From: Sphingomonas sp. HF-S4
GTDB lineage: Bacteria; Pseudomonadota; Alphaproteobacteria; Sphingomonadales; Sphingomonadaceae
Assembly (NCBI RefSeq): GCF_032911445.1
Contig: NZ_JAWJEJ010000001.1
Coordinates: forward strand, 1,054,001 to 1,118,000
DNA length: 64,000 bases
Direction of reading: 5' to 3'
In this document: piece by piece, positions 1 to 8,582 of the stretch
Numbering within the stretch: the first letter of the stretch is position 1
Layout of the letters: the number at the start of each line of letters is the position of its first letter
Position numbers and translations under genes: made by a program
Notes under the pieces: model-generated
Told to the model about the DNA's origin: nothing
Seen by the model: only the letters and a program-made list of their open reading frames with translations
Databases searched by the model: none

Positions 1-1
1 T

Positions 2-988
2 GACCATTGGCATGCCAAGCTGGGTGTCGACGCGATGGATTCGGGACACCACGTCTATCTCGAAAAGCCGATCGGCATGGCGCCTGCGGAGGGCGAGGCG
101 CTGATCGCGGTCCAGCGACGCACCGGACGCAAGCTCCAGGTCGGCAACCAGCAGCGCTCGAGTGCGGAAACGCAGCAGCTCGTCGCCCTGGTCAAGGCCG
201 GCGAACTGGGAACCGTATACGAGGCGCAGACCTGGTACGCGAACAATCGCGTATCGATCGGGCGCGGACGCGAAGTCGCGCCGCCGGCGCACCTCAATTG
301 GGATCTGTGGCAAGGGCCCCGACCGCGCGGCCCCTATCGCTCGAATCTCGTTCCCTACAATTGGCACTGGTTCTGGAAATACGGCACCGGCGAGACGTGC
401 AACAATGCGATGCACGAACTCGACGTGGCACGCTGGGCGATGGGCCTGGAATTCCCCGAAAAGGTCACCGCGCGCGGATCGCGACAGTTCTTCCGTGGCG
501 ACGACTGGGAGATGTACGACACGCTGGCGCTCGACCTCGCTTATCCCGATGGGCGCACGATCCGCTGGGATGGCAACAGCTGCAACGGCATGCTGCGCTA
601 CGGCCGCGGCCGCGGCGTGCTGCTGCTCGGCACGAAGGGATCGGCGGTCGTCGATCGCAACGGCTATGAACTGTTCGATCTCGCCGGCAAAATGGTGCGC
701 GAGGTCAAGGCAGCGGCGACTTCGGAAACCACGGGCGCGGTGGGCGAAGGGGCGCTGGACGTCTACCATGCCGGCAACCTGGTCGACGTGATCCGGGGCC
801 GCGCACCCGCCCTCGCCTCGCCGATCCGCGAGGGACATATCAGCACCGCGCTTTGCCACCTCGGCAACATCGCTTACCGGACCGGCTCGGAGCTTACGCT
901 CGACGTCGCGTCCGGGAGGCCGAAGGCATCGGAGGCGATGAAGCTATGGTCGGTGGCGTATCAGCCTGGCTGGGAGGTGAAGGCCTGA
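2..988 (+). CDS. Gfo/Idh/MocA family oxidoreductase (5'-truncated by window)
   Basis: The reading frame is open from the first bases of the window, so the N-terminal Rossmann region is missing. The visible part begins DHWHAKLG and contains the family's EKP motif (YLEKPIGMAP), whose lysine is the usual catalytic/cofactor residue, followed by the C-terminal alpha/beta dehydrogenase domain with GTGETCNNAMHELD. Members are NAD(P)-dependent sugar or inositol dehydrogenases; the many Trp/Asn-rich stretches (WDLWQGPRP, NWHWFWKYG) resemble the large secreted/cytosolic Gfo/Idh/MocA group found with carbohydrate genes. Substrate cannot be told from this fragment. An in-frame ATG lies at 35 but conserved sequence continues upstream of it, so that is not the start. 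Confidence 0.85.
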   Translation, partial: DHWHAKLGVDAMDSGHHVYLEKPIGMAPAEGEALIAVQRRTGRKLQVGNQQRSSAETQQLVALVKAGELGTVYEAQTWYANNRVSIGRGREVAPPAHLNWDLWQGPRPRGPYRSNLVPYNWHWFWKYGTGETCNNAMHELDVARWAMGLEFPEKVTARGSRQFFRGDDWEMYDTLALDLAYPDGRTIRWDGNSCNGMLRYGRGRGVLLLGTKGSAVVDRNGYELFDLAGKMVREVKAAATSETTGAVGEGALDVYHAGNLVDVIRGRAPALASPIREGHISTALCHLGNIAYRTGSELTLDVASGRPKASEAMKLWSVAYQPGWEVKA

Positions 989-1041
989 CTGGGTGGGCAA
1001 CCATGGCGCGGCCGCCAGTCTATCCGGGGCGGTCAATCTAC

Positions 1042-2184
1042 CTAACGGGCTGCATCGGCGGCCGCGTTGATCGTGTCACGCGCCTGGGATTCGCCCTCCT
1101 GTAGGCGTGCCCGATAGCGCTTCAGCCGGAGCTCCATTCCATCGTGTCGCTCTCTTAGCAGCGCCTGGGCCGTGCGACCAAACGGCAGCGCCTCGCCCCG
1201 AACTGCCCGGGCGGAAAGGTCGTTGCTCATACGAACGTTTTCGGCGCTGGCGATGTTGCTGACGCAGACCGCAGCGCTGCTGAGCGCGTTTGACGTTTGC
1301 ACGGAGTTGCTCGCGATGGCGTTGCTCTCGCGTATGGCGTTCGAGGCTCGGCGATTGGATTCGCGCACCCGCCCGAGGGTCTGGTCATAATCGGCGCGGC
1401 TGTTGACGTTGACGAAATTGCCGCCGCCCGCATCCGAGACGGCCTTCAGCGCGGCTGCTTCGCTGGACGGCAGGCCGAAGCCGATGATGTTGACGATCGC
1501 ACGGGTCGTGCCGCCGTTGATCCGCCCCGCGGTCGCCACCGGATCGCCGCCGCAGGTCTCCTGACCATCGGAAACGACATAAATGACCTGCTCTCCCTTG
1601 GTGGACGAGCGGGCGAGTAGCGCCTCGGCCCGTGCGAGGCCGGCGGCAAGTGGTGTCCAGCCGACCGCCCGAACCCGGGAGACGGCGGCACCGAGCCGCG
1701 CGCGATCGTTTGACATCGGGGCCAGCAGGTCGACGCCGGCGCAAGACCGGGCTTTGCCCGCCTCGCTGTTGTCGCCCTGTTGCCCAAAGACAAGCAGCGA
1801 GGCCTCTACGGACGACGGCAGCCCGTCAAGGAAGCGCGTGGCGGCGTCGCGGGCGAGATCGAGTTTGGTCTGCCCGCCGATCCGGCCCGCCATCGAGCCG
1901 GAGCCGTCGATCGCAACGACGACGCGGACCGATGGAACGCGCGGCCCGAGGCCATCGTCCGTCCGCGCTTCCAGCTTCGGCCGATCCAGCCCGACCTCGG
2001 CGAAGCAGCGATCCGGATCCTCGGTGGTGAACTGAGCGACATAGGCGCGCGCCTCGCCGACTTCACCCGCGCTCGCGTCGTCCAGCGTCGCCGACGCATT
2101 GTCACGCGTTCCATCTCTGGAGCCGCCGCACCCGCAAAGTGCCAATGCCAGGAAACCGGAAACGCAGCGTCGAGCGATATCCAT
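1042..2184 (-). CDS. vWA-domain lipoprotein
   Basis: 380 aa. The N-terminus is a lipoprotein signal (hydrophobic FLALAL then a Cys pair; Cys19 after LCG fits a lipobox), followed by a low-complexity linker. A von Willebrand factor A domain runs from about residue 86 to 270, with the MIDAS metal-binding DxSxS at Asp93-Ser95-Ser97 and a conserved SDGQETCGGD further on. After it, residues about 274-325 show an Ser-Asn pair recurring every 11 residues, which suggests a long helix or right-handed coiled coil. Likely a membrane-anchored periplasmic binding or scaffold protein; partner unknown. No co-directional neighbour is close enough to suggest an operon. Confidence 0.75.
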   Translation of the reverse strand: MDIARRCVSGFLALALCGCGGSRDGTRDNASATLDDASAGEVGEARAYVAQFTTEDPDRCFAEVGLDRPKLEARTDDGLGPRVPSVRVVVAIDGSGSMAGRIGGQTKLDLARDAATRFLDGLPSSVEASLLVFGQQGDNSEAGKARSCAGVDLLAPMSNDRARLGAAVSRVRAVGWTPLAAGLARAEALLARSSTKGEQVIYVVSDGQETCGGDPVATAGRINGGTTRAIVNIIGFGLPSSEAAALKAVSDAGGGNFVNVNSRADYDQTLGRVRESNRRASNAIRESNAIASNSVQTSNALSSAAVCVSNIASAENVRMSNDLSARAVRGEALPFGRTAQALLRERHDGMELRLKRYRARLQEGESQARDTINAAADAAR

Positions 2185-2398
2185 AAGGAGAGCCTAGCAT
2201 CATGACCGCGGAACCGCAGAATGCCGCGACGGGACTGCAGGATCAAGCCGGATAGGGGCCCACGTTAGCATTCACGCCTGGCCGATAGGCATCTTGGATC
2301 AGACTATCGACTGCGACACCTTAGCTTCCCAGACCGCTTTCGAGCCTACTGCGTATCAAGTATTCCCAAAGCGGTCGCCATGGAGCAGCCACCAGCGA

Positions 2399-3229
2399 TT
2401 AGTCATCAAGTCGCCGCGGATTTGCGCCAGCGTGGCGTTCGGCCATGTACCGTCCGGGTGACGTTCCCAGAGCCTTGCGGAACATCGTCACGAAGCTCGG
2501 TACGCTTTCATATCCGAGGTCGCCCGCGACCTGCTGGATCGAGGCGCCGCCGGCGAGCCATTTGACCGCGAGCATGATGCTGAGTTGCTGTCGCCAGCGG
2601 CCGAAGCTCATCCCCGTCTCGCGACGGACGACACGCGCCAAGGTCCGCTCGCTGAGTCCCCGGCGCTTTGCCCAGAGATCGATCGTTCCGCGATTCGCGG
2701 GCGCGGCGATCATGTCTTCGACGATCCGCCGAAGCCGGGTGTCACGGGGCATCGGCAGGTGCAAGTGCTCGATCTCGGCCGCGGCTAGCTCGTCGAGCAG
2801 CACGGCGATGAGCCGCGCATTCACCCCGCTTTCCTCATAGAGGATCGGCAGATGCGCGGCGCGGGTGAGAAGCTCGCGCAGCAGCGGCGTCACCGATACG
2901 GCGCAGCAGCGTATCGGCAGGCCGGTGCTGAATTCCGGATCGACGAACGCGCCATAGCCTTCCAACGTGCCGCTCACCTTGATGGATTGCAGCGCGTCGC
3001 CCGGGATCCATACGGCGCTGCGGGGAGGGACGATCCACAGGCCACCTTCGACCTCACAGCTCAGCGAGCCGTTCTGGACGAGCACGACTCGACCCTTGCG
3101 ATGACGATGCAGATCGAGCTCGAGCCCGCCGAAATCCTTCGCGATAAAGCCATAGGTGACCACTGCCCGAGGCACGTCGTCGGGCTCGACCCAATCCGCT
3201 TCGTTGCTGAGTTCGGTGAGGATCGGCAT
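2399..3229 (-). CDS. AraC-family transcriptional regulator with N-terminal cupin
   Basis: 276 aa from the ATG at 3229. The frame stays open for another 55 codons upstream, but that extension would run over the start of the divergent gene and has no family-like sequence. The N-terminal half is a cupin-type sensing domain (HRH near residues 41-43, VPPRSAVWIPG near 67-77). The C-terminal ~100 residues hold the AraC double helix-turn-helix, including SERTLARVVRRETGMSFGRWRQ and GYESVPSFVTMFRKALG. It is divergent from the O-methyltransferase gene with about 120 bp between starts, so control of that pair is likely. Ligand unknown. Confidence 0.85.
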   Translation of the reverse strand: MPILTELSNEADWVEPDDVPRAVVTYGFIAKDFGGLELDLHRHRKGRVVLVQNGSLSCEVEGGLWIVPPRSAVWIPGDALQSIKVSGTLEGYGAFVDPEFSTGLPIRCCAVSVTPLLRELLTRAAHLPILYEESGVNARLIAVLLDELAAAEIEHLHLPMPRDTRLRRIVEDMIAAPANRGTIDLWAKRRGLSERTLARVVRRETGMSFGRWRQQLSIMLAVKWLAGGASIQQVAGDLGYESVPSFVTMFRKALGTSPGRYMAERHAGANPRRLDD

Positions 3230-3350
3230 GTCCCGCCTATGCGTCGCTGGCAGGAATGAATAACAACATGTCCCAGCTTCGCAATGACGCCACTGGCTCT
3301 CGCCCCTATTGGTCCGGAACAGACCCGTCGGAGCCGAAAGGGCAGACCCA

Positions 3351-4046
3351 GTGAACACGTTGGATACGGTTATCGTCGCGAACCTGCTCGGCAATTTGCG
3401 CCAGGCGGCATACGACGCCGATCATGCGCATTTTGAACAGGTGATGGCGGAGATCGAGGCGTCTGGGGAGGGTGCTGAGCGGTGGGCGGCAAGACTTCTA
3501 GAGGACGAGAAGTCAGGCCTCCGCCCGGTCTATCAGGGCTATGCGGAGCACTTTCTGTCGGTATCCCCGGATTATGGGCGGTTCCTCTACGCAATGGCGC
3601 GCGCAGGCAAGGCTACCCGGATAATCGAATTCGGCACGTCGATGGGGATCTCGACGATCTACCTGGCCGCGGCGCTGCGCGACAATGGGGGCGGTACGCT
3701 GATCGGCAGCGAATTCGAGCCAGGCAAGGTCGCCCGAGCGCGCGAACATCTCGAGGCTGCCGGGCTGGCGGACCTGGTCGATATCCGGGAAGGCGATGCG
3801 CGCGAGACCCTCGCCGATATTCAGGGCGAGGTTGACCTGCTCCTGCTCGACGGCGCATTCTCGCTCTACCTGCCGGTGCTGAAGCTCGTCGAGCCGCATC
3901 TTCGACCGGGCGCGATCGTGCTGGGAGAGAATGCGTTCGATCCGGAATATAGGGCCTATGTCCGCGATCCAGGCAGCGGCTATCTCTCTCAGACGCTCGC
4001 GATCGATGCCGGGCGCGGCAACGACTTCACCGTGCGGATCGGCTGA
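3351..4046 (+). CDS. Class I SAM-dependent O-methyltransferase-like protein
   Basis: 231 aa from the GTG at 3351, chosen because an AAAGGG Shine-Dalgarno-like sequence precedes it by 8 nt; the frame extends back to 3309 but that part overlaps the promoter region. The SAM-binding motif is IIEFGTSMGISTIYLA near residues 91-106, with the following acidic position in GSEFEP and a DLLLLDGAF motif, as in the catechol/caffeoyl-CoA O-methyltransferase fold. The acceptor substrate cannot be deduced. Its stop overlaps the start of the next gene by one base, so the two are translationally coupled. Confidence 0.8.
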   Translation: MNTLDTVIVANLLGNLRQAAYDADHAHFEQVMAEIEASGEGAERWAARLLEDEKSGLRPVYQGYAEHFLSVSPDYGRFLYAMARAGKATRIIEFGTSMGISTIYLAAALRDNGGGTLIGSEFEPGKVARAREHLEAAGLADLVDIREGDARETLADIQGEVDLLLLDGAFSLYLPVLKLVEPHLRPGAIVLGENAFDPEYRAYVRDPGSGYLSQTLAIDAGRGNDFTVRIG

Positions 4047-4795
4047 TGGCAACCGTGGATAAAGCGGTGGCGCAAGAGGCGGGAGCTTCCGGCAGCCTCA
4101 GTCGCTTCTTGATCCGATTGCTCATGAAGCGCGCGACGGTGACCGCCAACGAAGCCTTGGGCGACCGTTTCCGGCTTGTAACCCTTGAGGGGCCGGGCCT
4201 CCGAGATATGGCGTGGACGCCGGGGCAGAAGATTCAGATCGCGATGGGATCGGCGTTCGCAGCGCGCACCTATACTCCCCTGACGTGGAATGCAGTAGAA
4301 GGGCGCACCTGCATCCTTGGCTATGCGCATGGCGTGGGGCCGGGGAGCGATTGGCTGCGCGCTGCGGTGCCAGGATCGAGTTGCGATATCTTCGGTCCTC
4401 GCGCATCGCTCAACATGGCGCGGCCCGGCGGGCCACTCGCGATCTTCGGAGACGAAACATCGTTCGGGCTCGCCTATGCACTTGGGCAGCGTGACGAACC
4501 AGCAGAGGCGGTAACCGCGGTTCTCGAAGTCGGAGATATCGAGACCAGCCGATCGGTCGCAGCGCAACTTCAACTTCAGGGCTGCACGCTGATTAGCCGC
4601 CAGCCGGAAGGTGTGCATCTGTCCGAGTTCGAGTCGAAATTGCCCGCACTCGCGGACACAGGTGCGACGTTTATATTGACGGGGAGGGCCGGAAGCATTC
4701 AGCGGGCACGCAGAACCCTGAAGACACTCCTGGTGCCGTCGAAGAGAATTCGAACCAAAGCCCATTGGACTCCGGGCAAGACCGGCCTCGATTAA
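4046..4795 (+). CDS. Siderophore-interacting protein / FAD-binding reductase family
   Basis: 249 aa. The N-terminal flavin domain contains ARTYTPLTW near residue 70, the RxYT flavin-phosphate motif of the ferredoxin-reductase fold, preceded by WTPGQKIQIA. The C-terminal half keeps the siderophore-interacting-protein layout (GPLAIFGDETSFGLAYAL, then FILTGRAGSIQRARRTL), where NAD(P)H would bind. Such proteins reduce ferric chelates or serve as oxidoreductase partners. Coupled by a one-base overlap to the methyltransferase upstream, so it may supply redox chemistry to the same small pathway. The iron-reductase role is family inference. Confidence 0.7.
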   Translation: MATVDKAVAQEAGASGSLSRFLIRLLMKRATVTANEALGDRFRLVTLEGPGLRDMAWTPGQKIQIAMGSAFAARTYTPLTWNAVEGRTCILGYAHGVGPGSDWLRAAVPGSSCDIFGPRASLNMARPGGPLAIFGDETSFGLAYALGQRDEPAEAVTAVLEVGDIETSRSVAAQLQLQGCTLISRQPEGVHLSEFESKLPALADTGATFILTGRAGSIQRARRTLKTLLVPSKRIRTKAHWTPGKTGLD

Positions 4796-4843
4796 GGCTC
4801 TCGAAGGGGTGACCCGTGGCCTTGAGCGCCCTGCGCCGAGCGG

Positions 4844-5689
4844 TCAGGCAGAAAATCCGGTCAAGCGGGAAAGCGCATCCCACTTGTTGAGCTCCGCGCG
4901 CATCGCATCCAACTTCTGCTCCACCAGTGTCAGCGCGTCCTCGCCCAAGAACAGCCGCGCCGGTGGGTTGGGGCTCTCAACAATCGTGAGCAGTGCCCGG
5001 GCAGCCTCGGCGGGGTTGCCCGGCTGATTTCCGCTCTTGGCCTGCCGAGCACTGCGGATCGGATCCATCACTGCATCATAGTCGGCGATGCTGCGCGGTG
5101 TGCGGTCCATCGATCGTCCCGCCCAGTCGGTGCGGAACTGGCCTGGAGCCAGCGTCGTCACCTTTACCCCGAAGCGCGCCACTTCCTTGCCGAGTGCCTC
5201 CGAGATACCTTCGAGCGCGAACTTGCTTCCGCAATAGAAACTGATGCCGGGCATGGTGATGAAGCCGCCCATCGAAGTCACATTGATGATGTGACCGGCT
5301 CGGCGGCTCCGCATCCCGGGCAGCACTGCCTTGATCATCGCTACCGGCCCGAACACGTTGACAGCAAATTGGCGCTGTAGATCCTCGACAGACGACTCCT
5401 CTAGCACGCCTTCGTGGCCATAGCCGGCGTTGTTTACCAGCACGTCTATGGGACCGGCCTCGCGCTCGGCCTCGATGACCGCCGCCGGAATGGCGTCATA
5501 GTCGGTGATTTCCAGGCGCAGCGGATGCGCGCGGCCGGGTGAGAGCGCGGCGAATTGCCTGGCGTCTTCGTCGCGGCGAACGGTGCCGATGACTCGGTGT
5601 CCGGCCTCGAGCGCCGCGGCGGCGAAAGCGCGGCCGAGGCCAGAACTGACGCCGGTGATCAGGAAAGTCTTGGGATTGGAGACAATCAC
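4844..5689 (-). CDS. SDR-family oxidoreductase
   Basis: 281 aa from a GTG at 5689, with GGAG placed 7 nt upstream. Classical short-chain dehydrogenase features are visible: TGVSSGLG cofactor motif near residue 13, NNAGYGHEG near 87, a catalytic serine in INVTSMGG and YCGSK (Tyr-xxx-Lys). The sequence is of the classical SDR type that reduces carbonyl compounds with NADP(H); substrate unknown. It is divergent from a TetR gene, and a perfect 14-bp palindrome lies between the two starts, so it is probably the TetR protein's target. Confidence 0.85.
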   Translation of the reverse strand: MIVSNPKTFLITGVSSGLGRAFAAAALEAGHRVIGTVRRDEDARQFAALSPGRAHPLRLEITDYDAIPAAVIEAEREAGPIDVLVNNAGYGHEGVLEESSVEDLQRQFAVNVFGPVAMIKAVLPGMRSRRAGHIINVTSMGGFITMPGISFYCGSKFALEGISEALGKEVARFGVKVTTLAPGQFRTDWAGRSMDRTPRSIADYDAVMDPIRSARQAKSGNQPGNPAEAARALLTIVESPNPPARLFLGEDALTLVEQKLDAMRAELNKWDALSRLTGFSA

Positions 5690-5714
5690 TGGTTAACTCC
5701 GCTTCTGGCTAAAT

Positions 5715-5728
5715 TATATCATGATATA
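5715..5728. promoter_or_regulatory. Perfect 14-bp palindrome, candidate TetR operator
   Basis: TATATCATGATATA reads identically on both strands and lies in the 47-bp gap between the divergent SDR and TetR start codons. Its position would let a dimeric regulator block both promoters. Binding by the neighbouring TetR protein is inference from position and symmetry. Confidence 0.55.
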
Positions 5729-5736
5729 GATACTGC

Positions 5737-6336
5737 ATGGCCATGAGCAAGACTTCACCTTTTACACCCGGCAAAAGAGGCGAGCCACTGCGTGAGCGCG
5801 TGATCGATGCAGCCGAGCGTCTGCTTCGCGAAGGTAAGGCTGAGTTCTCGATGCGGGATCTGGCGGCCGAAGGAGGCGTCAGCTTTGCGACGCCATTCAA
5901 CCAGTTCGGCAACAAGAGCGCGATCATGCATGCGCTATCAGAGCGGCGGATCGCTGCCATGATCGAGCGCTTCGAGGAAGCGCCGCTACGTGAGCATGCC
6001 GTCGATCGCGTGATGCTGGCTGTCGATTTGGCAGCGGCGGTGATGCTGGAGGAGTCAGCGGTGAATCGGGCCGTGATGGGGTGGCTCGGCACGGCGACGC
6101 CGTCCCCCGGAACGGTGCTGGCGCACTCGACGACATTGTGGGCACGCGCGCTGGGCGATGGAAAGGGACTCGCCGCGAACAGGCGCGAAGTGGCGCTCTG
6201 TATGCTGCCGGAGCAGCTTGCGTTCGCCTTTCGGGGCGTGCTGTCCTTCTGGACCGCAGGCGAACTGCCCGATGATGCTTTGACGCCCGCTGCCCGCAAG
6301 GTTGCGAACACCCTGCTGCTCGGCTTCGTCGGTTAG
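5737..6336 (+). CDS. TetR/AcrR-family regulator (divergent from SDR)
   Basis: 199 aa. The N-terminal helix-turn-helix domain is clear: RERVIDAAERLLREG, then FSMRDLAAEGGVSFATPFNQFGNKSAIMHAL, the usual TetR recognition-helix arrangement. The ligand-binding C-terminal domain is of no recognisable subgroup. ATG at 5737 is used; a second ATG two codons later is possible and neither has a strong ribosome-binding site. It probably autoregulates and represses the adjacent SDR through the palindrome at 5715-5728. Confidence 0.85.
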   Translation: MAMSKTSPFTPGKRGEPLRERVIDAAERLLREGKAEFSMRDLAAEGGVSFATPFNQFGNKSAIMHALSERRIAAMIERFEEAPLREHAVDRVMLAVDLAAAVMLEESAVNRAVMGWLGTATPSPGTVLAHSTTLWARALGDGKGLAANRREVALCMLPEQLAFAFRGVLSFWTAGELPDDALTPAARKVANTLLLGFVG

Positions 6337-6380
6337 GCGATGCGGCATTGCACCCTTCGGTGTAGCGCCCCGCACTGCCT

Positions 6381-8582
6381 TCATATTCCCTGCAGAACGT
6401 GTTCAACGCGAAATGGGAGTCGATTTAATCGTCTGCCCGTGGCGTGATGTATCGCGTTGGCAATGGCGGGCGCGACTCCCACCATCGCGACTTCTCCCAA
6501 ACCCTTCACGCCGAGACTGTTGATCCTCGGATCGGGCTTGTCGACGAATGCGACTTGAATGGAGCCGATATCTGCGTTCACGGGAATGGCGTATTCGGCG
6601 AGATCGGCGTTGAGAAAGCCGCCGAAGCGCGGGTCGACCTCGCTTTCCTCGCGCAGCGCCGCTCCGATGCCCCAGACGACTGCGCCCAGCATCTGACTTT
6701 GCGCAGTGCGCGGACTGATCACTCGACCGCAATCGGCGACGCTCACGACACGCGGCACACGGATCCGACGCGTACCCGGCTCGATCCGCACCTCTACGAA
6801 ATGCGCGACATAGCTGAACGCGGCAAAGTCGGGGTAGGTGGGGCCCTGCGCTGCAGGCATGCCGCCAGCGAGCCGCTCGAAGACGGCATCGGGCTGGCCG
6901 GGCGCTTTCCGGCGAATTTCCGCGGAAAGCGTAGGGCGGCCCGCACGCTTCAATATTTCGGCTGGGGTGCCAGCACCGCCGAGCACGCGAAGCGACGCCA
7001 GGAGTGCGTCCGCAGCCTCGTCGGCAGCGGGTACGGCCGTCGCCGTGCCCCATGATCCGGCGGTCAGATGCTGCGGCGTGCCACGCGTGTCGCCCACGTC
7101 CACGTCGATGGAGTCGGCCTGCACGCCCAGCTTGCCCGCCACGGTGATGGCTATGGCCGTTCGAATGCCTTGGCCCATTTCATGGCCGGCGACTGCCACC
7201 ATGATCCGGCCGGTGTCCGTCGCCGTGATCCGGGCGATGGCAGGCGCGGTAGCAGCCTTGTAGGCGCCGGCCGCGACCCCCCAGCCGACCATGGTGCCGT
7301 CCGTCTCCCGCAGCGATCGGGCTGCCATGGGGCGTTTGGCCCAGCCGAACATCTCGGCGCCCCGGTTCAGGCATTCCGCCAAGTTGCGTGAAGACAAGGG
7401 CAGCTTGCTGATCGGGTCGATCTGCGTGTCGTTGGCTAGGCGCAATGCGACGGGATCCATGTCGACCCTGTATGCGAGTTCGTCGACTGCGGTTTCCATC
7501 GCGAATGCGGCCATATGCTCATAGGGTGCACGCATATAACCGGGCGTCTGGACATCGGTGCGAACCAGCCTCTCATGCCCGCGGAAGTTGGCGATCCCGT
7601 GGAGCCGTGCCGAGAGATCTGCATATTGTGCAGGGAAGAGATCGTGACGCGAGGTTTGGGAATCGATCTCGTGGATAGCCGCCACGATCTTGCCGTCCGG
7701 CTGCGCGCCCAGGCGTAAGCGGTGCCTGCTCGCTGGGCGAAAACTGGTGTCGTGATAGATTTGTGCACGCGGTAGTACGATCTTCACCGGTCGTTCGAGG
7801 CGCCTTGCGGCGACCGCGGCGATCACGGTGTGCATCTGCAGAGAGTTCTTCTGGCCGAACCCGCCGCCGCAATATGGGGAGATCACCTGTACCTTGTCAG
7901 GCGCGATGCCGAGTTGCTTGGCGAGCCCGGCGCGGAGAGCCCCGGCATTTTGGGTGCCCTCGTGGACGATCAGCGTCCCGTCACGCCATTCGGCGACGGT
8001 AGCGATCAGCTCGATCGGATTCTGGTGCTGCGGCGGGCTGGCACAATGCATGTCCACCTTGATCGGCGCGGCCGCATAGGCCGCATCGGCGTCGCCTGCG
8101 ACGCGATCGGCAAACATCGGTTTGGGAAGGGGCGACGCAGCCTGGCTGACGATATCCTGCGCGGGCGAATCAAGTTCCACCTGAAACGGTTCAGCCGCAT
8201 ATGTTGCGGCGATCCTGTCCGCCGCATCGCGTGCGATCTCCAGCGTGTCGGCGATCACCAGGGCGATCGGTTGCCCCCGATAGGCGATCGCATCGCTGAG
8301 CATCGGCTGGAAGCTTTGAAACGCAAATCCGCCCCCCATCAGGAAGCCAGCAGGGACGATCCCTGCCATGTCGGTGTGCGTCAGTACTAGTCGGACTCCG
8401 GGAACACCTTGCGCCTCGCGCGTGTCGAGCGACTTGAGCCTGCCCTTGCCGATCCGCGCGACAGCAAAAATCCCGTGGAGCATGCCCGGTCGCACATCGT
8501 CCGCCGCGAACAATGCAACGCCGCGTACTTTGTCGCGAGCATCGAGGCGTTGCGTGTCGGAGTAGCTGCGATCGGCCATCAT
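6381..8582 (-). CDS. paoC: Aldehyde/xanthine dehydrogenase family molybdenum subunit
   Basis: 733 aa, catalytic large subunit that binds molybdopterin cytosine dinucleotide. Two aldehyde-oxidase domains are present: the N-terminal one with RDKVRGVALFAADD, and the Mo-binding part with GGGFGQKNS, GHEMGQGIRT and, near the C-terminus, the GLGEVAMVG loop whose Glu is the catalytic base of this family. Its ATG overlaps the stop of the FAD subunit by 4 nt (ATGA). Gene order FeS-FAD-Mo matches the periplasmic PaoABC aldehyde oxidoreductase that detoxifies aromatic aldehydes; the substrate here is inference. No MocA/XdhC-like (paoD) maturation gene is adjacent. Confidence 0.85.
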   Translation of the reverse strand: MMADRSYSDTQRLDARDKVRGVALFAADDVRPGMLHGIFAVARIGKGRLKSLDTREAQGVPGVRLVLTHTDMAGIVPAGFLMGGGFAFQSFQPMLSDAIAYRGQPIALVIADTLEIARDAADRIAATYAAEPFQVELDSPAQDIVSQAASPLPKPMFADRVAGDADAAYAAAPIKVDMHCASPPQHQNPIELIATVAEWRDGTLIVHEGTQNAGALRAGLAKQLGIAPDKVQVISPYCGGGFGQKNSLQMHTVIAAVAARRLERPVKIVLPRAQIYHDTSFRPASRHRLRLGAQPDGKIVAAIHEIDSQTSRHDLFPAQYADLSARLHGIANFRGHERLVRTDVQTPGYMRAPYEHMAAFAMETAVDELAYRVDMDPVALRLANDTQIDPISKLPLSSRNLAECLNRGAEMFGWAKRPMAARSLRETDGTMVGWGVAAGAYKAATAPAIARITATDTGRIMVAVAGHEMGQGIRTAIAITVAGKLGVQADSIDVDVGDTRGTPQHLTAGSWGTATAVPAADEAADALLASLRVLGGAGTPAEILKRAGRPTLSAEIRRKAPGQPDAVFERLAGGMPAAQGPTYPDFAAFSYVAHFVEVRIEPGTRRIRVPRVVSVADCGRVISPRTAQSQMLGAVVWGIGAALREESEVDPRFGGFLNADLAEYAIPVNADIGSIQVAFVDKPDPRINSLGVKGLGEVAMVGVAPAIANAIHHATGRRLNRLPFRVEHVLQGI

